Source of the DNA: Achromobacter deleyi | GTDB taxonomy: Bacteria > Pseudomonadota > Gammaproteobacteria > Burkholderiales > Burkholderiaceae_B | DNA length: 64,000 nucleotides | Assembly (NCBI RefSeq): GCF_902859705.1 | Contig: NZ_CADIJO010000008.1 | Coordinates: 62,001-126,000 of the forward strand | Direction of reading: 5' to 3' | Part shown: piece after piece, positions 26,275-36,513 of the stretch | Numbering within the stretch: position 1 is the first letter of the stretch | Layout: each line of letters opens with the position of its first letter | Program-made: the position numbers and the translations under genes | Notes under the pieces: model-generated | The model's input: the letters and a program-made list of their open reading frames with translations, nothing else | Database searches by the model: none | Told to the model about the DNA's origin: nothing

Positions 26275-26427
26275 CTAACAGTTGCCTTTCTTGGCTTGCC
26301 CCGGCGGACAGAATCCGCCGCGGCCGCCGCCGTCGTGGGGATCGACGACCACGGATCCGCTGGGCGTATAGACCGCACAGCCCGCCAGCAGGAAGGCGAT
26401 GACTGCCAGGGTAGAGAGTAGTTTCAT
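26275..26427 (-). CDS. Small lipoprotein
   Basis: 50 residues. A lipoprotein signal peptide MKLLSTLAVIAFLLAGC with lipobox LAGC (Cys17) is followed by a short glycine-rich mature part (DPHDGGGRGGFCPPGQAKKGNC) containing two further cysteines. An in-frame ATG at 26448 would add seven residues. Likely a tiny outer-membrane or periplasmic lipoprotein of unknown role; similar short 'CPPGQAKKG' ends occur in uncharacterised proteobacterial lipoproteins. Confidence 0.65.
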   Translation of the reverse strand: MKLLSTLAVIAFLLAGCAVYTPSGSVVVDPHDGGGRGGFCPPGQAKKGNC

Positions 26428-26550
26428 GAAGGCGCTCGCCGTGTTCATTTGAGATGCCGCGAGTCTAGGAGAGAGCCTGGAAACAGGGTTCGGCGATTGG
26501 TAACACTTGGCCGGCCTGCAACAAACCCGGCCCTGTTTTTGGCGGATTAT

Positions 26551-26568
26551 ACTGGATATATAACCAGT
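26551..26568. promoter_or_regulatory. Candidate LexA (SOS) box
   Basis: ACTGGATATATAACCAGT is an 18-bp palindrome with only one mismatched pair and contains CTG-N10-CAG with an AT-rich centre, the LexA operator pattern of gamma- and betaproteobacteria. It lies 11 bp upstream of a small gene's ATG, where it would block the promoter (GGATTATACT just ahead). Confidence 0.55.
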
Positions 26569-26578
26569 GTTTTTCACC

Positions 26579-26872
26579 ATGCCGTTCAAAGTCCCCCTTA
26601 CCCATGCCGAGCTGCGCGTCATCCGCGAGCGCCAGCCCTGGAACGCCGATGTCCTTGCCCTGCTCTGGGAGGTCAAACGCATGCGCTCGCTCTTGCTGCG
26701 CGTGCATCAAGTGTCCTGCGACCTGAAACGGCCGGCCGGCCTGATGGGCGACATCTACGATGAACTGCTGGCCAGCCTGGCCCTGGAACCCTGTATCCAA
26801 GAGAGCGACAAGGCCACCGCCGAGCTGCTGGACACGTCCCTGCCGGTGCGCAAGGGCATGGCGCCTCGGTGA
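26579..26872 (+). CDS. Hypothetical protein, candidate SOS-regulated gene
   Basis: 97 residues from ATG 26579. Mainly helical: LTHAELRVIRERQPWNADVLALLWEVKRMRSLLLRVHQVSCDL, then DIYDELLASLALEPC. No recognised domain, no signal peptide. The CTG-N10-CAG palindrome ahead of the gene suggests LexA control and a DNA-damage link. In other betaproteobacteria short helical proteins behind LexA boxes exist, but I cannot assign this one to a family. Confidence 0.7.
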   Translation: MPFKVPLTHAELRVIRERQPWNADVLALLWEVKRMRSLLLRVHQVSCDLKRPAGLMGDIYDELLASLALEPCIQESDKATAELLDTSLPVRKGMAPR

Positions 26873-27051
26873 CGCGCCGGCACGGGTTTGCCCGCGCCCG
26901 TCCTAGGGATATCCCCTAAGTCATTGAAATAACTCGCAGTAATGAAAAACCATCAGGAAATCCCCATTAGGGAATTTGCTTATGCCCTTTAATTATTTGT
27001 AAAGCGCATACTGAGTGGGCAAGAATTCGTTCTGAGCATAAAGCACCCCAG

Positions 27052-28029
27052 ATGGAACTTCGCCAACTCGAGGCCTTCGCGGCCGTCATGTCCACAGGCA
27101 GCGTCACCGCTGCCGGGCGGCTGCTCGGCCGTTCGCAACCGGCGATCAGCCGGCTGCTGCAAGAACTGGAAGCCGAGATCGGCTATGCCCTGTTCACCCG
27201 CAGCGGCCCCCGCGTGACCCCGACCGACCAGGGCTTCCTGCTGTACGACGACGTCGAACGCGCCCTGTCCAGCCTGCAACAGATACGCGGCCGCGCCGAG
27301 GAGATCGCGCGCGGCCAGGCGCAGCCGTTGCTGCTGGCCGCCACGTCGGCGCTGGCGGCCGGGCTGGTGCCCGATGCACTCAAGCGCATCGAAGCGCAAA
27401 GCGGCGCCGCGCGCATTCAACTGCGCAGCGCATCGCCCGAACGCGTGGTGCACGCGGTGCTGAGCGGCGCGGCCCAGCTGGGCGCGACCAGCCTGCCGCT
27501 GGAACACCGCGGCCTGACGGTGCACTGGATCGGGCAGGCGCCCTGTGTGGTCGCATTGCCGGAAAACGACCCGGCCGCACGCCATGACGTGGTGCCCGTG
27601 GCCGAGCTGGCCGGACGCCGCGTCATCACCATGGCCAACCCGTACCGCCTGCGCCGTCGCCTGGATGCCGCGCTGCCGCCTGGCGGCAACCCGCTTGGCG
27701 CCATCGAAACCAATTCGTCCGTCAATGCCCTGGCCGCCGTGCGCGCCGGTTTGGGCGTGTCGGTGCTGGAACCCATTACCGCCTACGGTGCGCCGATGGC
27801 GGGCGTGGTGATCCGGCCGATCGACCTGGACATTCCTTTTTTCTTCGGGGTCATCACCCCGCAGTCGCAAGCGCCGACGCCAGCCTGCCAGGCCTTGGCC
27901 GATGCCTTGGCGCAGGCCGCGGCAGCGCTGCTGCCCGGCTTCGTGCTGCACGATGCCTGCCAGCATGGCGCGCTGCTGCAATCCATCTACGGTGATGAAG
28001 CCCCCCTTACGGATACCCCCGCACTATGA
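27052..28029 (+). CDS. LysR-family transcriptional regulator
   Basis: 325 residues. N-terminal HTH MELRQLEAFAAVMSTGSVTAAGRLLGRSQPAISRLLQEL, then an effector domain (SLPLEHRGLTVHWIGQAPCVVALPENDP). Its stop overlaps the ATG of the flavoprotein gene by four bases (ATGA), so it is the first gene of the operon it presumably controls, which is unusual since LysR regulators are more often divergent. Upstream (26873-27051) are two small dyads, around 26904 and 26958, with no firm regulatory assignment. Confidence 0.92.
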   Translation: MELRQLEAFAAVMSTGSVTAAGRLLGRSQPAISRLLQELEAEIGYALFTRSGPRVTPTDQGFLLYDDVERALSSLQQIRGRAEEIARGQAQPLLLAATSALAAGLVPDALKRIEAQSGAARIQLRSASPERVVHAVLSGAAQLGATSLPLEHRGLTVHWIGQAPCVVALPENDPAARHDVVPVAELAGRRVITMANPYRLRRRLDAALPPGGNPLGAIETNSSVNALAAVRAGLGVSVLEPITAYGAPMAGVVIRPIDLDIPFFFGVITPQSQAPTPACQALADALAQAAAALLPGFVLHDACQHGALLQSIYGDEAPLTDTPAL

Positions 28030-29525
28030 ACTTGCCGCTTGCCAACCCAGCCACCCCGGCCCCCGCGCCGCAAGGCCTGGCCAATCTGGAAGCCCGCCTG
28101 CGCCAGGACCTGTCCTGGCTGGAAATTCCCGCCAAGAACTGGGTCACGCCGCGCGTGGTCGACGGCCAGCCGGTGCTGGACGTGGCCATCGTGGGCGGCG
28201 GCATGGCCGGCCTGGCCGCGGCGGCGTCGCTGACGCACCTGGGCATTGTCGCCCCCATCTTCGACCAGGCGCCCGAAGGCTATGAAGGCCCCTGGGCCAC
28301 CACAGCCCGCATGGAAACGCTGCGCTCGCCCAAGCAGTTGACCGGCCCCGCGCTGGGCCTGCCCGCCCTGACGTTCCGCGCCTGGTTCGAGGCGCAGTTC
28401 GGCCTTCAGGCCTGGGAAGCGCTGGACAAGATTCCGCGCCTGCAATGGATGGATTACCTGCGCTGGTACCGCCGCGTGCTGAACCTGGACGTACGCAACG
28501 AACACCGCATCCTGGCCGTGCTGCCGCGCGCCGACCAGCTGGTGCAGCTGGACATCGAATCGCCCGCGGGCCGCAGCACGGTGCTGGCGCGCCGCGTGGT
28601 GCTGGCCACCGGCCGCGACGGCCTGGGCGGCGCCTACGTGCCGGCCTTTGCGCACAAGCTGCCGCGCGACCGCTGGGCCCATTCGTCGGACGTGATGGAC
28701 TACGCCACCCTGGCCGGCAAGCGCGTCGGCGTGGTGGGCGCGGGCGCGTCGGCCATGGACAGCGCGGCCACCGCGCTGGAAGCCGGCGCAGCCAGCGTGG
28801 ACCTGCTGATCCGCCGCAACGACATTCCCCGCATCAACAAGGGCAAGGGCGCCGGCAACCCGGGCCTGACCCACGGCCACCTGAACCTGCCCGACGACTG
28901 GAAGTGGAAGATCCGCCACTACATCAACGCCGCCCAGGTGCCGCCCCCGCGCGGCAGCACGCTGCGCGTGTCGCGCCACCCGAATGCCTACTTCAACCTG
29001 GGCTGCGGCGTGCAGGACGTGGAACTGGCGGGCGATGACATCCGCGTCACCACGCCCAAGGGCGTGTTCACGCTGGACTTCCTGATCTTCTCGACGGGCT
29101 TTCGCATCGACTGGACCGTGCGTCCGGAATTCGCGGCGCTGGCCCCGCACGTGCGCGCTTGGGGCGACCGCTACACCCCGCCGGCCGGCGAAGAGGACCA
29201 GGAACTGCACGATTCGCCCGACCTGGGCCCCGTGTTCGAATTGCAGGAAAAGACTGCCGGCGCCTGTCCGGGCCTGGACCGGGTGCATTGCTTCTCGTAC
29301 CCGGCCGCGTTGACCCAGGGCACCGTGTCCGGCGACATTCCCGCCATCAGCGAAGGCGCCAAGCGCCTGGCGCAGGGCATCGCGGGCCTGTTCTACCGCG
29401 AAGACGTGGCGGTGCACTACGCCAACATGGAAGCGTTCTCGGAACCCGAAGTGTTCGGCGATGAATGGACCCCAGCCCGGGCACCTGCCTCGACGCAGCC
29501 CGCGCACCCGGAGACCGCGCAATGA
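28026..29525 (+). CDS. FAD-dependent monooxygenase-like oxidoreductase
   Basis: 499 residues. Two Rossmann dinucleotide folds: FAD site VAIVGGGMAGLAAAASL (about residues 54-70) and NADPH site KRVGVVGAGASAMDSAA (about 235-251), the layout of flavin-containing and Baeyer-Villiger-type monooxygenases; the diagnostic FxGxxxHxxxW was not seen intact. Predicted cytosolic. It is coupled to LysR (ATGA) and to the first ABC permease (ATGA), so it acts on what the transporter brings in, or detoxifies it. Substrate unknown. Confidence 0.88.
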   Translation: MNLPLANPATPAPAPQGLANLEARLRQDLSWLEIPAKNWVTPRVVDGQPVLDVAIVGGGMAGLAAAASLTHLGIVAPIFDQAPEGYEGPWATTARMETLRSPKQLTGPALGLPALTFRAWFEAQFGLQAWEALDKIPRLQWMDYLRWYRRVLNLDVRNEHRILAVLPRADQLVQLDIESPAGRSTVLARRVVLATGRDGLGGAYVPAFAHKLPRDRWAHSSDVMDYATLAGKRVGVVGAGASAMDSAATALEAGAASVDLLIRRNDIPRINKGKGAGNPGLTHGHLNLPDDWKWKIRHYINAAQVPPPRGSTLRVSRHPNAYFNLGCGVQDVELAGDDIRVTTPKGVFTLDFLIFSTGFRIDWTVRPEFAALAPHVRAWGDRYTPPAGEEDQELHDSPDLGPVFELQEKTAGACPGLDRVHCFSYPAALTQGTVSGDIPAISEGAKRLAQGIAGLFYREDVAVHYANMEAFSEPEVFGDEWTPARAPASTQPAHPETAQ

Positions 29526-30496
29526 CCGGCTGGCTGCTGCGACGTATCGCGCAAGCCGCGGTGGTCGTCTTCCTGATGACGCTGATCGTCTTCGTGGGCC
29601 TGCACGCGATCGGCAACCCGGTGGACATCCTGATCGGCCAGGACGTCGACCAGATCGACCGCGCCCGCATCATCGCCGAACTCGGCCTGGACAAGCCCCT
29701 GTGGCAGCAGTACCTGGGCTTTCTGAACGGTGCGCTGCACGGCAACCTGGGCAACAGCTTCGTCTACAACATCCCCGCCGTGGAACTGGTGATCCAGCGC
29801 CTGCCGGCCACGCTGGAACTGGCGATCGCCGCCCTGCTGCTGGCGGTCATCATCGGGTTGCCGCTGGGTCTTCTGGCCGGCCTGTACCCCGACAGCCGCT
29901 TTTCCAAGCTGGTGATGGCGGGCAGCATCGTCGGCTTTTCGCTGCCGACCTTCTGGGTCGCGCTGATGCTCATCATGACGTTCAGCGTGTCGCTGGGCTG
30001 GCTGCCGGCCAGCGGCCGCGGCCAGACGGTGGAATTCCTGGGCTTTCAGTGGTCGTGGCTGACGGCCGACGGCTGGCGCCACCTGATCCTGCCGGCGCTG
30101 AACCTGTCGCTGTTCAAGATCTCGCTGGTGATCCGCCTGACGCGTGCCGGCGTGCGCGACGTGATGCCGCTGGACTTCGTCAAGTTCGCGCGCGCCAAGG
30201 GCCTGTCGCCGTTTCGCGTGGTCTGTGTGCACGTGCTGCGCAACACCATGATTCCGCTGGTGACGGTGCTGGGCCTGGAACTGGGCTCGACCATCGCGTT
30301 TGCCGTCATCACCGAAAGCATCTTCGCCTGGCCCGGCGCCGGCAAGCTGATCCTGGACAGCCTGAACGCACTGGACCGCCCCGTGATCGTGGCCTACCTG
30401 ATCGTGGTGGTGTGCCTGTTCGTGACGCTGAACCTGATCGTGGACATTCTTTATAAAGTGCTGGACCCCCGGGTGCGGCTGGAGGCCTCGGCATGA
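29522..30496 (+). CDS. Peptide/nickel-type ABC transporter permease (DppB-like)
   Basis: 324 residues from ATG 29522, overlapping the previous stop. Six membrane segments are expected; the first (RIAQAAVVVFLMTLIVFVGL) and the pattern GNPVDILIGQD...LGLDKPLWQQYLGFL...GNLGNSF are typical of DppB/OppB. The EAA loop (RLTRAGVRDVMPLDFVKFARAKGLSPFRV) that contacts the ATPase is present. Next gene overlaps by four bases. Confidence 0.95.
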   Translation: MTGWLLRRIAQAAVVVFLMTLIVFVGLHAIGNPVDILIGQDVDQIDRARIIAELGLDKPLWQQYLGFLNGALHGNLGNSFVYNIPAVELVIQRLPATLELAIAALLLAVIIGLPLGLLAGLYPDSRFSKLVMAGSIVGFSLPTFWVALMLIMTFSVSLGWLPASGRGQTVEFLGFQWSWLTADGWRHLILPALNLSLFKISLVIRLTRAGVRDVMPLDFVKFARAKGLSPFRVVCVHVLRNTMIPLVTVLGLELGSTIAFAVITESIFAWPGAGKLILDSLNALDRPVIVAYLIVVVCLFVTLNLIVDILYKVLDPRVRLEASA

Positions 30497-31410
30497 GTGC
30501 CGCATCTACCCCTACCCCTACGCCCGCCTTGCGCCGTGAATCGCCCTGGCGCCGCAACCTGCTGGAATTCCTGTCGTCCAAGACGGCGGTGTTCGGCCTG
30601 GTCATCGCCACCCTGCTGATCCTGGCGGCCGTGCTGGCGCCGTGGATCTCGCCGCAGAACCCGTACGACCTGCTGCAGATCGACGTGCTGGATTCGCGCA
30701 TGACGCCGGGATCGATGAACGGCCTGGGTACTTTCCATTACTGGCTGGGCACCGACGGCCAGGGCCGCGACCTGCTGTCGGGCATTCTGTATGGCCTGCG
30801 CATCAGCCTGATGGTCGGCGTGGGCTCGGCCCTGATCGCCGGCATCATCGGCACGCTGCTGGGCCTGTTGGCCGCGTACGCGGGCGGCAAGGTCGATGCG
30901 CTGATCATGCGCCTGGTCGACCTGATCCTGTCGTTCCCGTCCATCCTGGTGGCCATGATGATCCTGGCCTACCTGGGCAAGGGCGTGGGCAACGTGGTGC
31001 TGACGCTGGTGATCCTGGAATGGGCCTACTACGCCCGCACCGCGCGCGGCCAGGCCCTGGTCGAACGCCGCCGCGAATACGTCGAAGCCGCCCGCTGCCT
31101 GGATATTCCCAACTGGCGGATCATGCTCAAGCACATCCTGCCGAACTGCCTGCCGCCGCTGATCGTCATCGGCACCTTGCAGATCGCGCGCGCCATCACG
31201 CTGGAAGCCACGCTGAGCTTCCTGGGGCTGGGCGTGCCCGTGACCGAACCGTCGCTGGGCCTGCTGATTTCCAACGGCTTCCAATACATGCTGTCCGGCG
31301 AATACTGGATCAGTTTCTACCCCGGCATCGCGCTGCTCGTCACCATCGTGGCGATCAACCTGGTGGGCGACCGCCTGCGCGACGTGCTGAACCCGAGGAC
31401 CCACAAATGA
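30493..31410 (+). CDS. Peptide/nickel-type ABC transporter permease (DppC-like)
   Basis: 305 residues. Cytosolic N-terminus (ESPWRRNLLEFLSSK), then membrane segments starting VFGLVIATLLILAAVLAPW; LGTDGQGRDLLSGILYGLRISLMVG and the EAA loop YYARTARGQALVERRREYVEAARCL are standard for DppC/OppC. Forms the channel with the DppB-like subunit. Coupled on both sides by ATGA. Confidence 0.95.
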   Translation: MSAASTPTPTPALRRESPWRRNLLEFLSSKTAVFGLVIATLLILAAVLAPWISPQNPYDLLQIDVLDSRMTPGSMNGLGTFHYWLGTDGQGRDLLSGILYGLRISLMVGVGSALIAGIIGTLLGLLAAYAGGKVDALIMRLVDLILSFPSILVAMMILAYLGKGVGNVVLTLVILEWAYYARTARGQALVERRREYVEAARCLDIPNWRIMLKHILPNCLPPLIVIGTLQIARAITLEATLSFLGLGVPVTEPSLGLLISNGFQYMLSGEYWISFYPGIALLVTIVAINLVGDRLRDVLNPRTHK

Positions 31411-32437
31411 CCGCCGTCCGCCCCGTCGCGGCGCCGGCCGCCGCATCGAACCCGGCCGCACCGGCCACGCTGGAAGTGCGCAACCTGCGCACCCATTTCT
31501 TCACCCGCGCCGGCACCCTGCCCGCCGTGGACGATGTGTCGTTCACGCTGGAACGCGGCAAGATCCTGGGCCTGGTCGGCGAGTCCGGCTCGGGCAAGTC
31601 CGTCACCGGCTTTTCCATCATGGGCCTGGTGGACGCCCCCGGCCGCGTGGTCGGCGGCCAGGTGCTGTTCCAGGGCCGCGACCTGACCCAGCTGGCCCCG
31701 CGCGAACTGCGCAAGCTGCAGGGCAACCGCATCGCCATGATCTTCCAGGATCCGATGATGACGCTGAACCCCGTCCTGCGGGTGGACGTGCAGATGATCG
31801 AAACGGTGCGCGCCCACAACAAGATGAGCAAGTCGCAGGCCCGCGAACTGGCCCGCGACACGCTCGGCATGATGGGCATTCCCAGCCCGGAAGAACGCCT
31901 GCTGGCCTACCCCCACCAGTTGTCCGGCGGCATGCGCCAGCGCGTGGCCATTGCGATCGCCATGCTGCACCGCCCCGACCTGATCATTGCCGACGAGCCG
32001 ACCACCGCGCTGGACGTCACCATCCAGGCGCAGATCCTGTCCGAAGTGCAGAAGCTGGCGCAGCAGCACGGCACCAGCCTCATCTGGATCACCCACGACC
32101 TGTCGGTGGTGGCGGGCCTGGCTGACGAAGTGGCCGTGATGTACGCCGGCCGCATCGTCGAACACGGCAAGGTCGACGACGTGCTGGATCGCCCCCAGCA
32201 CCCCTACACGGTGGGCCTGATCGACAGCCTGCCCAGCAACAACCAGCGCGGCCAACGCCTGCGCCAGATTCCTGGCATGACGCCCAACCTGCTCAACCTG
32301 CCCGCCGGCTGTGCCTTCGCGGCGCGCTGCGCGCGCGCTACGGCGCAGTGCGGCCAGGCGCCCGCCATCACCGACGTGCTGCCCGGCCACCAGGTGCGCT
32401 GCTTTCACCCGACGATTCAACTGCGCGAGGTGGCGGC

Positions 32438-32441
<4 letters not shown>
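31407..32441 (+). CDS. Peptide/nickel-type ABC transporter ATPase (DppD-like)
   Basis: 344 residues from ATG 31407. Walker [11 protein letters not shown]-loop [10 protein letters not shown], signature [16 protein letters not shown], Walker [13 protein letters not shown]-loop [11 protein letters not shown], and the C-terminal oligopeptide-transporter domain with [16 protein letters not shown] cysteines that often bind an iron-sulphur cluster. Partner of the DppF-like ATPase that follows (ATGA overlap). Confidence 0.95.
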
Positions 32442-33526
<1,085 letters not shown>

Positions 33527-33603
33527 CGCTCGCGGACCGCGGCGCCTGCGCCGCGATCCATGGAACCTTTACTGCTCGTTCCCCCTCACCAAGGACTCCG
33601 AAC

Positions 33604-35175
33604 ATGAAACGCCTGATTCTCTCGACCCTGACCGCCGCCATTCTGGGCGTGTCCGCCGCGGCCTCGGCCGACAACCTGTCCATCGGCTTCGCCGACCCGC
33701 TGTCGTCGCTGGACCCGCAACTGAACAACCATGCCGGCGACCGCTCGGTGGCCCTGCACTTCTGGGACCTGCTGATCGAAAACAAGTGGAACAAGCTGCA
33801 GCCCGGCCTGGCCGTGAGCTGGAAGCCGCTGGACAGCACCACCTGGGAATTCAAGCTGCGCGAAGGCGTCAAGTGGCAGGACGGCACGCCGTTCACCGCT
33901 GACGACCTGATCTATTCCTACACCCGCGCCCGCGCCGTGCCCGGCAGCGTGGCCACCTACGCCGGCTACCTGCGCACCATCGACACGATGACCGCCAAGG
34001 ACCCGCTGACCCTGATCGTCAAGACCAAGGCGCCCAACCCCGACCTGCCGCTGAACCTGGCGTCGGTGCACGTGGTCAGCAAGCACGTCGGCGAAAAGTC
34101 GACGACCGAAGACTACAACTCGGGCAAGGCCATGGTCGGCACCGGCCCCTACAAGTTCGTGTCCTACACCCCCGGCGACCGCGTCCTGATGGAACGCAAC
34201 GACGGCTACTGGGGCGAAAAGGCCACCTGGGACAAGGTCAACTACCGCTACATCAACAACGCCGCAGCCCGCACCGCCGCCCTGCTGGCCGGCGACGTGG
34301 ACGTGATCGACAAGGTGTCGGTGTCTGACCTGGCCAAGCTGCAAAAGGCCCCGAACGTGTCCGTCTACCCCTACGACGGCCTGCGCGTGATGATCCTGCA
34401 GCCCAGCTTCAACCCTGCGCCCAACCAGTACATCACCGACAACAACGGCAAGCCGCTGGACAAGAACCCGCTGCTGGACGTGCGCGTGCGCCAGGCGCTG
34501 AACCTGGCCATCAACCGCAAGGCCATCGCCGACCGCATCCTGCAAGGCGCCGCCACCGAAGCCAACCAGTGGATGCCCAAGGGCACCTTCGGCTACAACC
34601 CCGACGTGAAAGACATCCCCAACGATGTCGAACAGGCCAAGAAGCTGCTGGCGGCCGCGGGCTTTCCGGACGGCTTCAAGCTGACCATGCACGTGCCCAA
34701 CGACCGCTACCCGCAAGGCCCGGAAACCGCCCAGGCCGTGGCGCAGTTCTGGACCCGCATCGGCGTCAAGACGCAAGTGGAAGTCGTGCCGTGGGCTGTG
34801 TATTCGGGCCGCGCCAACAAGAACGAATTCGCCGTCAGCATGCTGGCGTGGGGCAACGGCACGGGTGAAGCCAGCTACGCGCTGGTCAACATCCTGGCCA
34901 CCGTCGACGCCAAGAAGGGCCTGGGCGCGTCCAACTGGGGCCATTACAGCAACCCCAAGGTCGATGCCGCGCTGGACCAATCCACCTCGGAATTCGACGT
35001 GGCCAAGCGTGAAGCCATCCTGCGCGACTCGGTCAAGCTGGTGGCTGATGACGTCGGCATCATCCCGCTGTACCACTACAAGAACATCTGGGCCACCAAG
35101 AAGGGCCTGAAGGTCACCCCGATGACCAGCGACCGCACCGCGGCCATGATGGTCACCAAGGACACGGGCAAGTAA
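33604..35175 (+). CDS. ABC transporter substrate-binding protein, family 5
   Basis: 523 residues. Signal peptide MKRLILSTLTAAILGVSAAASA; mature domain with LDPQLNNHAGDRSVALHFWDLLIENKW, LAVSWKPLDSTTWEFKLREGVKWQDGTPFTADDLIYSY and VGTGPYKFVSY, the classical DppA/OppA/NikA signature. Periplasmic receptor for the transporter encoded just upstream; a ligand cannot be read from sequence. RBS AAGGAC upstream. Gap to the previous gene is 77 bp. Confidence 0.95.
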   Translation: MKRLILSTLTAAILGVSAAASADNLSIGFADPLSSLDPQLNNHAGDRSVALHFWDLLIENKWNKLQPGLAVSWKPLDSTTWEFKLREGVKWQDGTPFTADDLIYSYTRARAVPGSVATYAGYLRTIDTMTAKDPLTLIVKTKAPNPDLPLNLASVHVVSKHVGEKSTTEDYNSGKAMVGTGPYKFVSYTPGDRVLMERNDGYWGEKATWDKVNYRYINNAAARTAALLAGDVDVIDKVSVSDLAKLQKAPNVSVYPYDGLRVMILQPSFNPAPNQYITDNNGKPLDKNPLLDVRVRQALNLAINRKAIADRILQGAATEANQWMPKGTFGYNPDVKDIPNDVEQAKKLLAAAGFPDGFKLTMHVPNDRYPQGPETAQAVAQFWTRIGVKTQVEVVPWAVYSGRANKNEFAVSMLAWGNGTGEASYALVNILATVDAKKGLGASNWGHYSNPKVDAALDQSTSEFDVAKREAILRDSVKLVADDVGIIPLYHYKNIWATKKGLKVTPMTSDRTAAMMVTKDTGK

Positions 35176-35179
35176 GACC

Positions 35180-36493
35180 ATGGTCCCGACCCTTTCCATC
35201 ACCCCCGCGGACGCCCTGATCGACGTGCCGCGCCATATCCGGGTCGAGCACGTCGCGCCCGGCCAGACGGTCGAGATCACCGCCTTGACCCGCCGCAACG
35301 GCGTGCTGTGGCAAAGCCACGCCGCCTTCGTGGCGGGCGAGGACGGCGTGGTCGACCTGTCGCGCGACGCCCCGGCGTCGGGCGACTATGCCGGCGTGTC
35401 GCCCATGGGCCTGGTGTGGTCGCAGTCGCCCGTGGACTCGCCCAGCCGCGAACACTTCAACCACCCGGTCACCGAGGCCCTGGTCACCGACATCGTCGTG
35501 CGCGCCGCGGGTGCGCAGGCCCAGGGCCGCTTCGTGCAGCGCCTGGCCGCCGACGGCGTCACCCGCATCGACGTGCGTGAAGAAGGCCTGGTCGGCACGC
35601 TGTACCTGCCGGCCGGCGCCACGCCCGGCTCGCACCCGGCCGTGATGATCCTGAACGGCTCGGGCGGCGGCATCAACGAACCGCGCGCGGCGCTGTATGC
35701 CTCGCGCGGCTATGCCGCCTTTGCGCTGGCGTATTTCAAGGCGCCGGGCCTGTCCGACTACATCTCGAACACCCCGCTGGAGTACTTCCAGACCGGCCTG
35801 CGCTGGCTGCGCAAGAAGGTTCAGCCCAAGCACGACTTCGTCGCCATCAGCGGCCAGTCGCGCGGCGGCGAACTGGTGCTGCTCCTGGGCGCCACCTTCC
35901 CCACCGAAGTGTCGGCGGTGGTGGCCTATGTGCCCGGCGCCGTCGTGCACAGCGGCCAGAACGCCTGCGACCCGAAGATCGGCCGCGAAGGCCCGACCTG
36001 GCTGCTGGGCGGCAAACCGCTGCCCCACGTCTGGGAAAACAACCGCACCGCCACCTGGGCGCCGTTCGACGAAGGCCCGTCGCCGCATCGCCACGAAAAG
36101 GCCATCCTCACCGCCTTGCAGGACCCGGACGCCGTGGCGCGAGCCCGCATCCGCGTCGAAGACATCCAGGGCCCGGTCATGCTGCTGTCCGCCACGGACG
36201 ACGGCTCGTGGCCGTCCAGCCTGTATTCGAAGATGGTGCAGGACAAGCTGGCCGACGTGCAGCACCCGTACCCGGTCAAGTGGCTGGACTACGAGAACGG
36301 CGGGCATTCCATCCTGTTCCCGTACGTGCCCACCACGCAGCTAGTCTACGCCCACCCCGTGTCCGGCAAGATCAGCACCAGCGGCGGCAACCCCAAGGAC
36401 AACGCCCGTGCCGACCAGGAATCCTGGGAAGGCGTGCTGGCGTTCCTGGACGCAGCGGTGAAGGCTCGCGCGGCCGCCAAGCCGGCTCAATGA
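35180..36493 (+). CDS. Acyl-CoA thioesterase/BAAT-type alpha/beta hydrolase
   Basis: 437 residues, four bases after the binding-protein gene. N-terminal beta-sandwich (Bile_Hydr_Trans-like: DALIDVPRHIRVEHVAPGQTVEITALTR) and C-terminal alpha/beta hydrolase with nucleophile Ser227 in SGQSRGGE, aspartate expected near ATDDGSWP, and His in ENGGHSI. Animal homologues hydrolyse or transfer acyl groups from CoA; bacterial members are uncharacterised. In the operon it may hydrolyse an imported amide or ester. Confident in family, not in substrate. Confidence 0.87.
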   Translation: MVPTLSITPADALIDVPRHIRVEHVAPGQTVEITALTRRNGVLWQSHAAFVAGEDGVVDLSRDAPASGDYAGVSPMGLVWSQSPVDSPSREHFNHPVTEALVTDIVVRAAGAQAQGRFVQRLAADGVTRIDVREEGLVGTLYLPAGATPGSHPAVMILNGSGGGINEPRAALYASRGYAAFALAYFKAPGLSDYISNTPLEYFQTGLRWLRKKVQPKHDFVAISGQSRGGELVLLLGATFPTEVSAVVAYVPGAVVHSGQNACDPKIGREGPTWLLGGKPLPHVWENNRTATWAPFDEGPSPHRHEKAILTALQDPDAVARARIRVEDIQGPVMLLSATDDGSWPSSLYSKMVQDKLADVQHPYPVKWLDYENGGHSILFPYVPTTQLVYAHPVSGKISTSGGNPKDNARADQESWEGVLAFLDAAVKARAAAKPAQ

Positions 36494-36513
36494 CACCCAA
36501 GGAGACACCCTCA

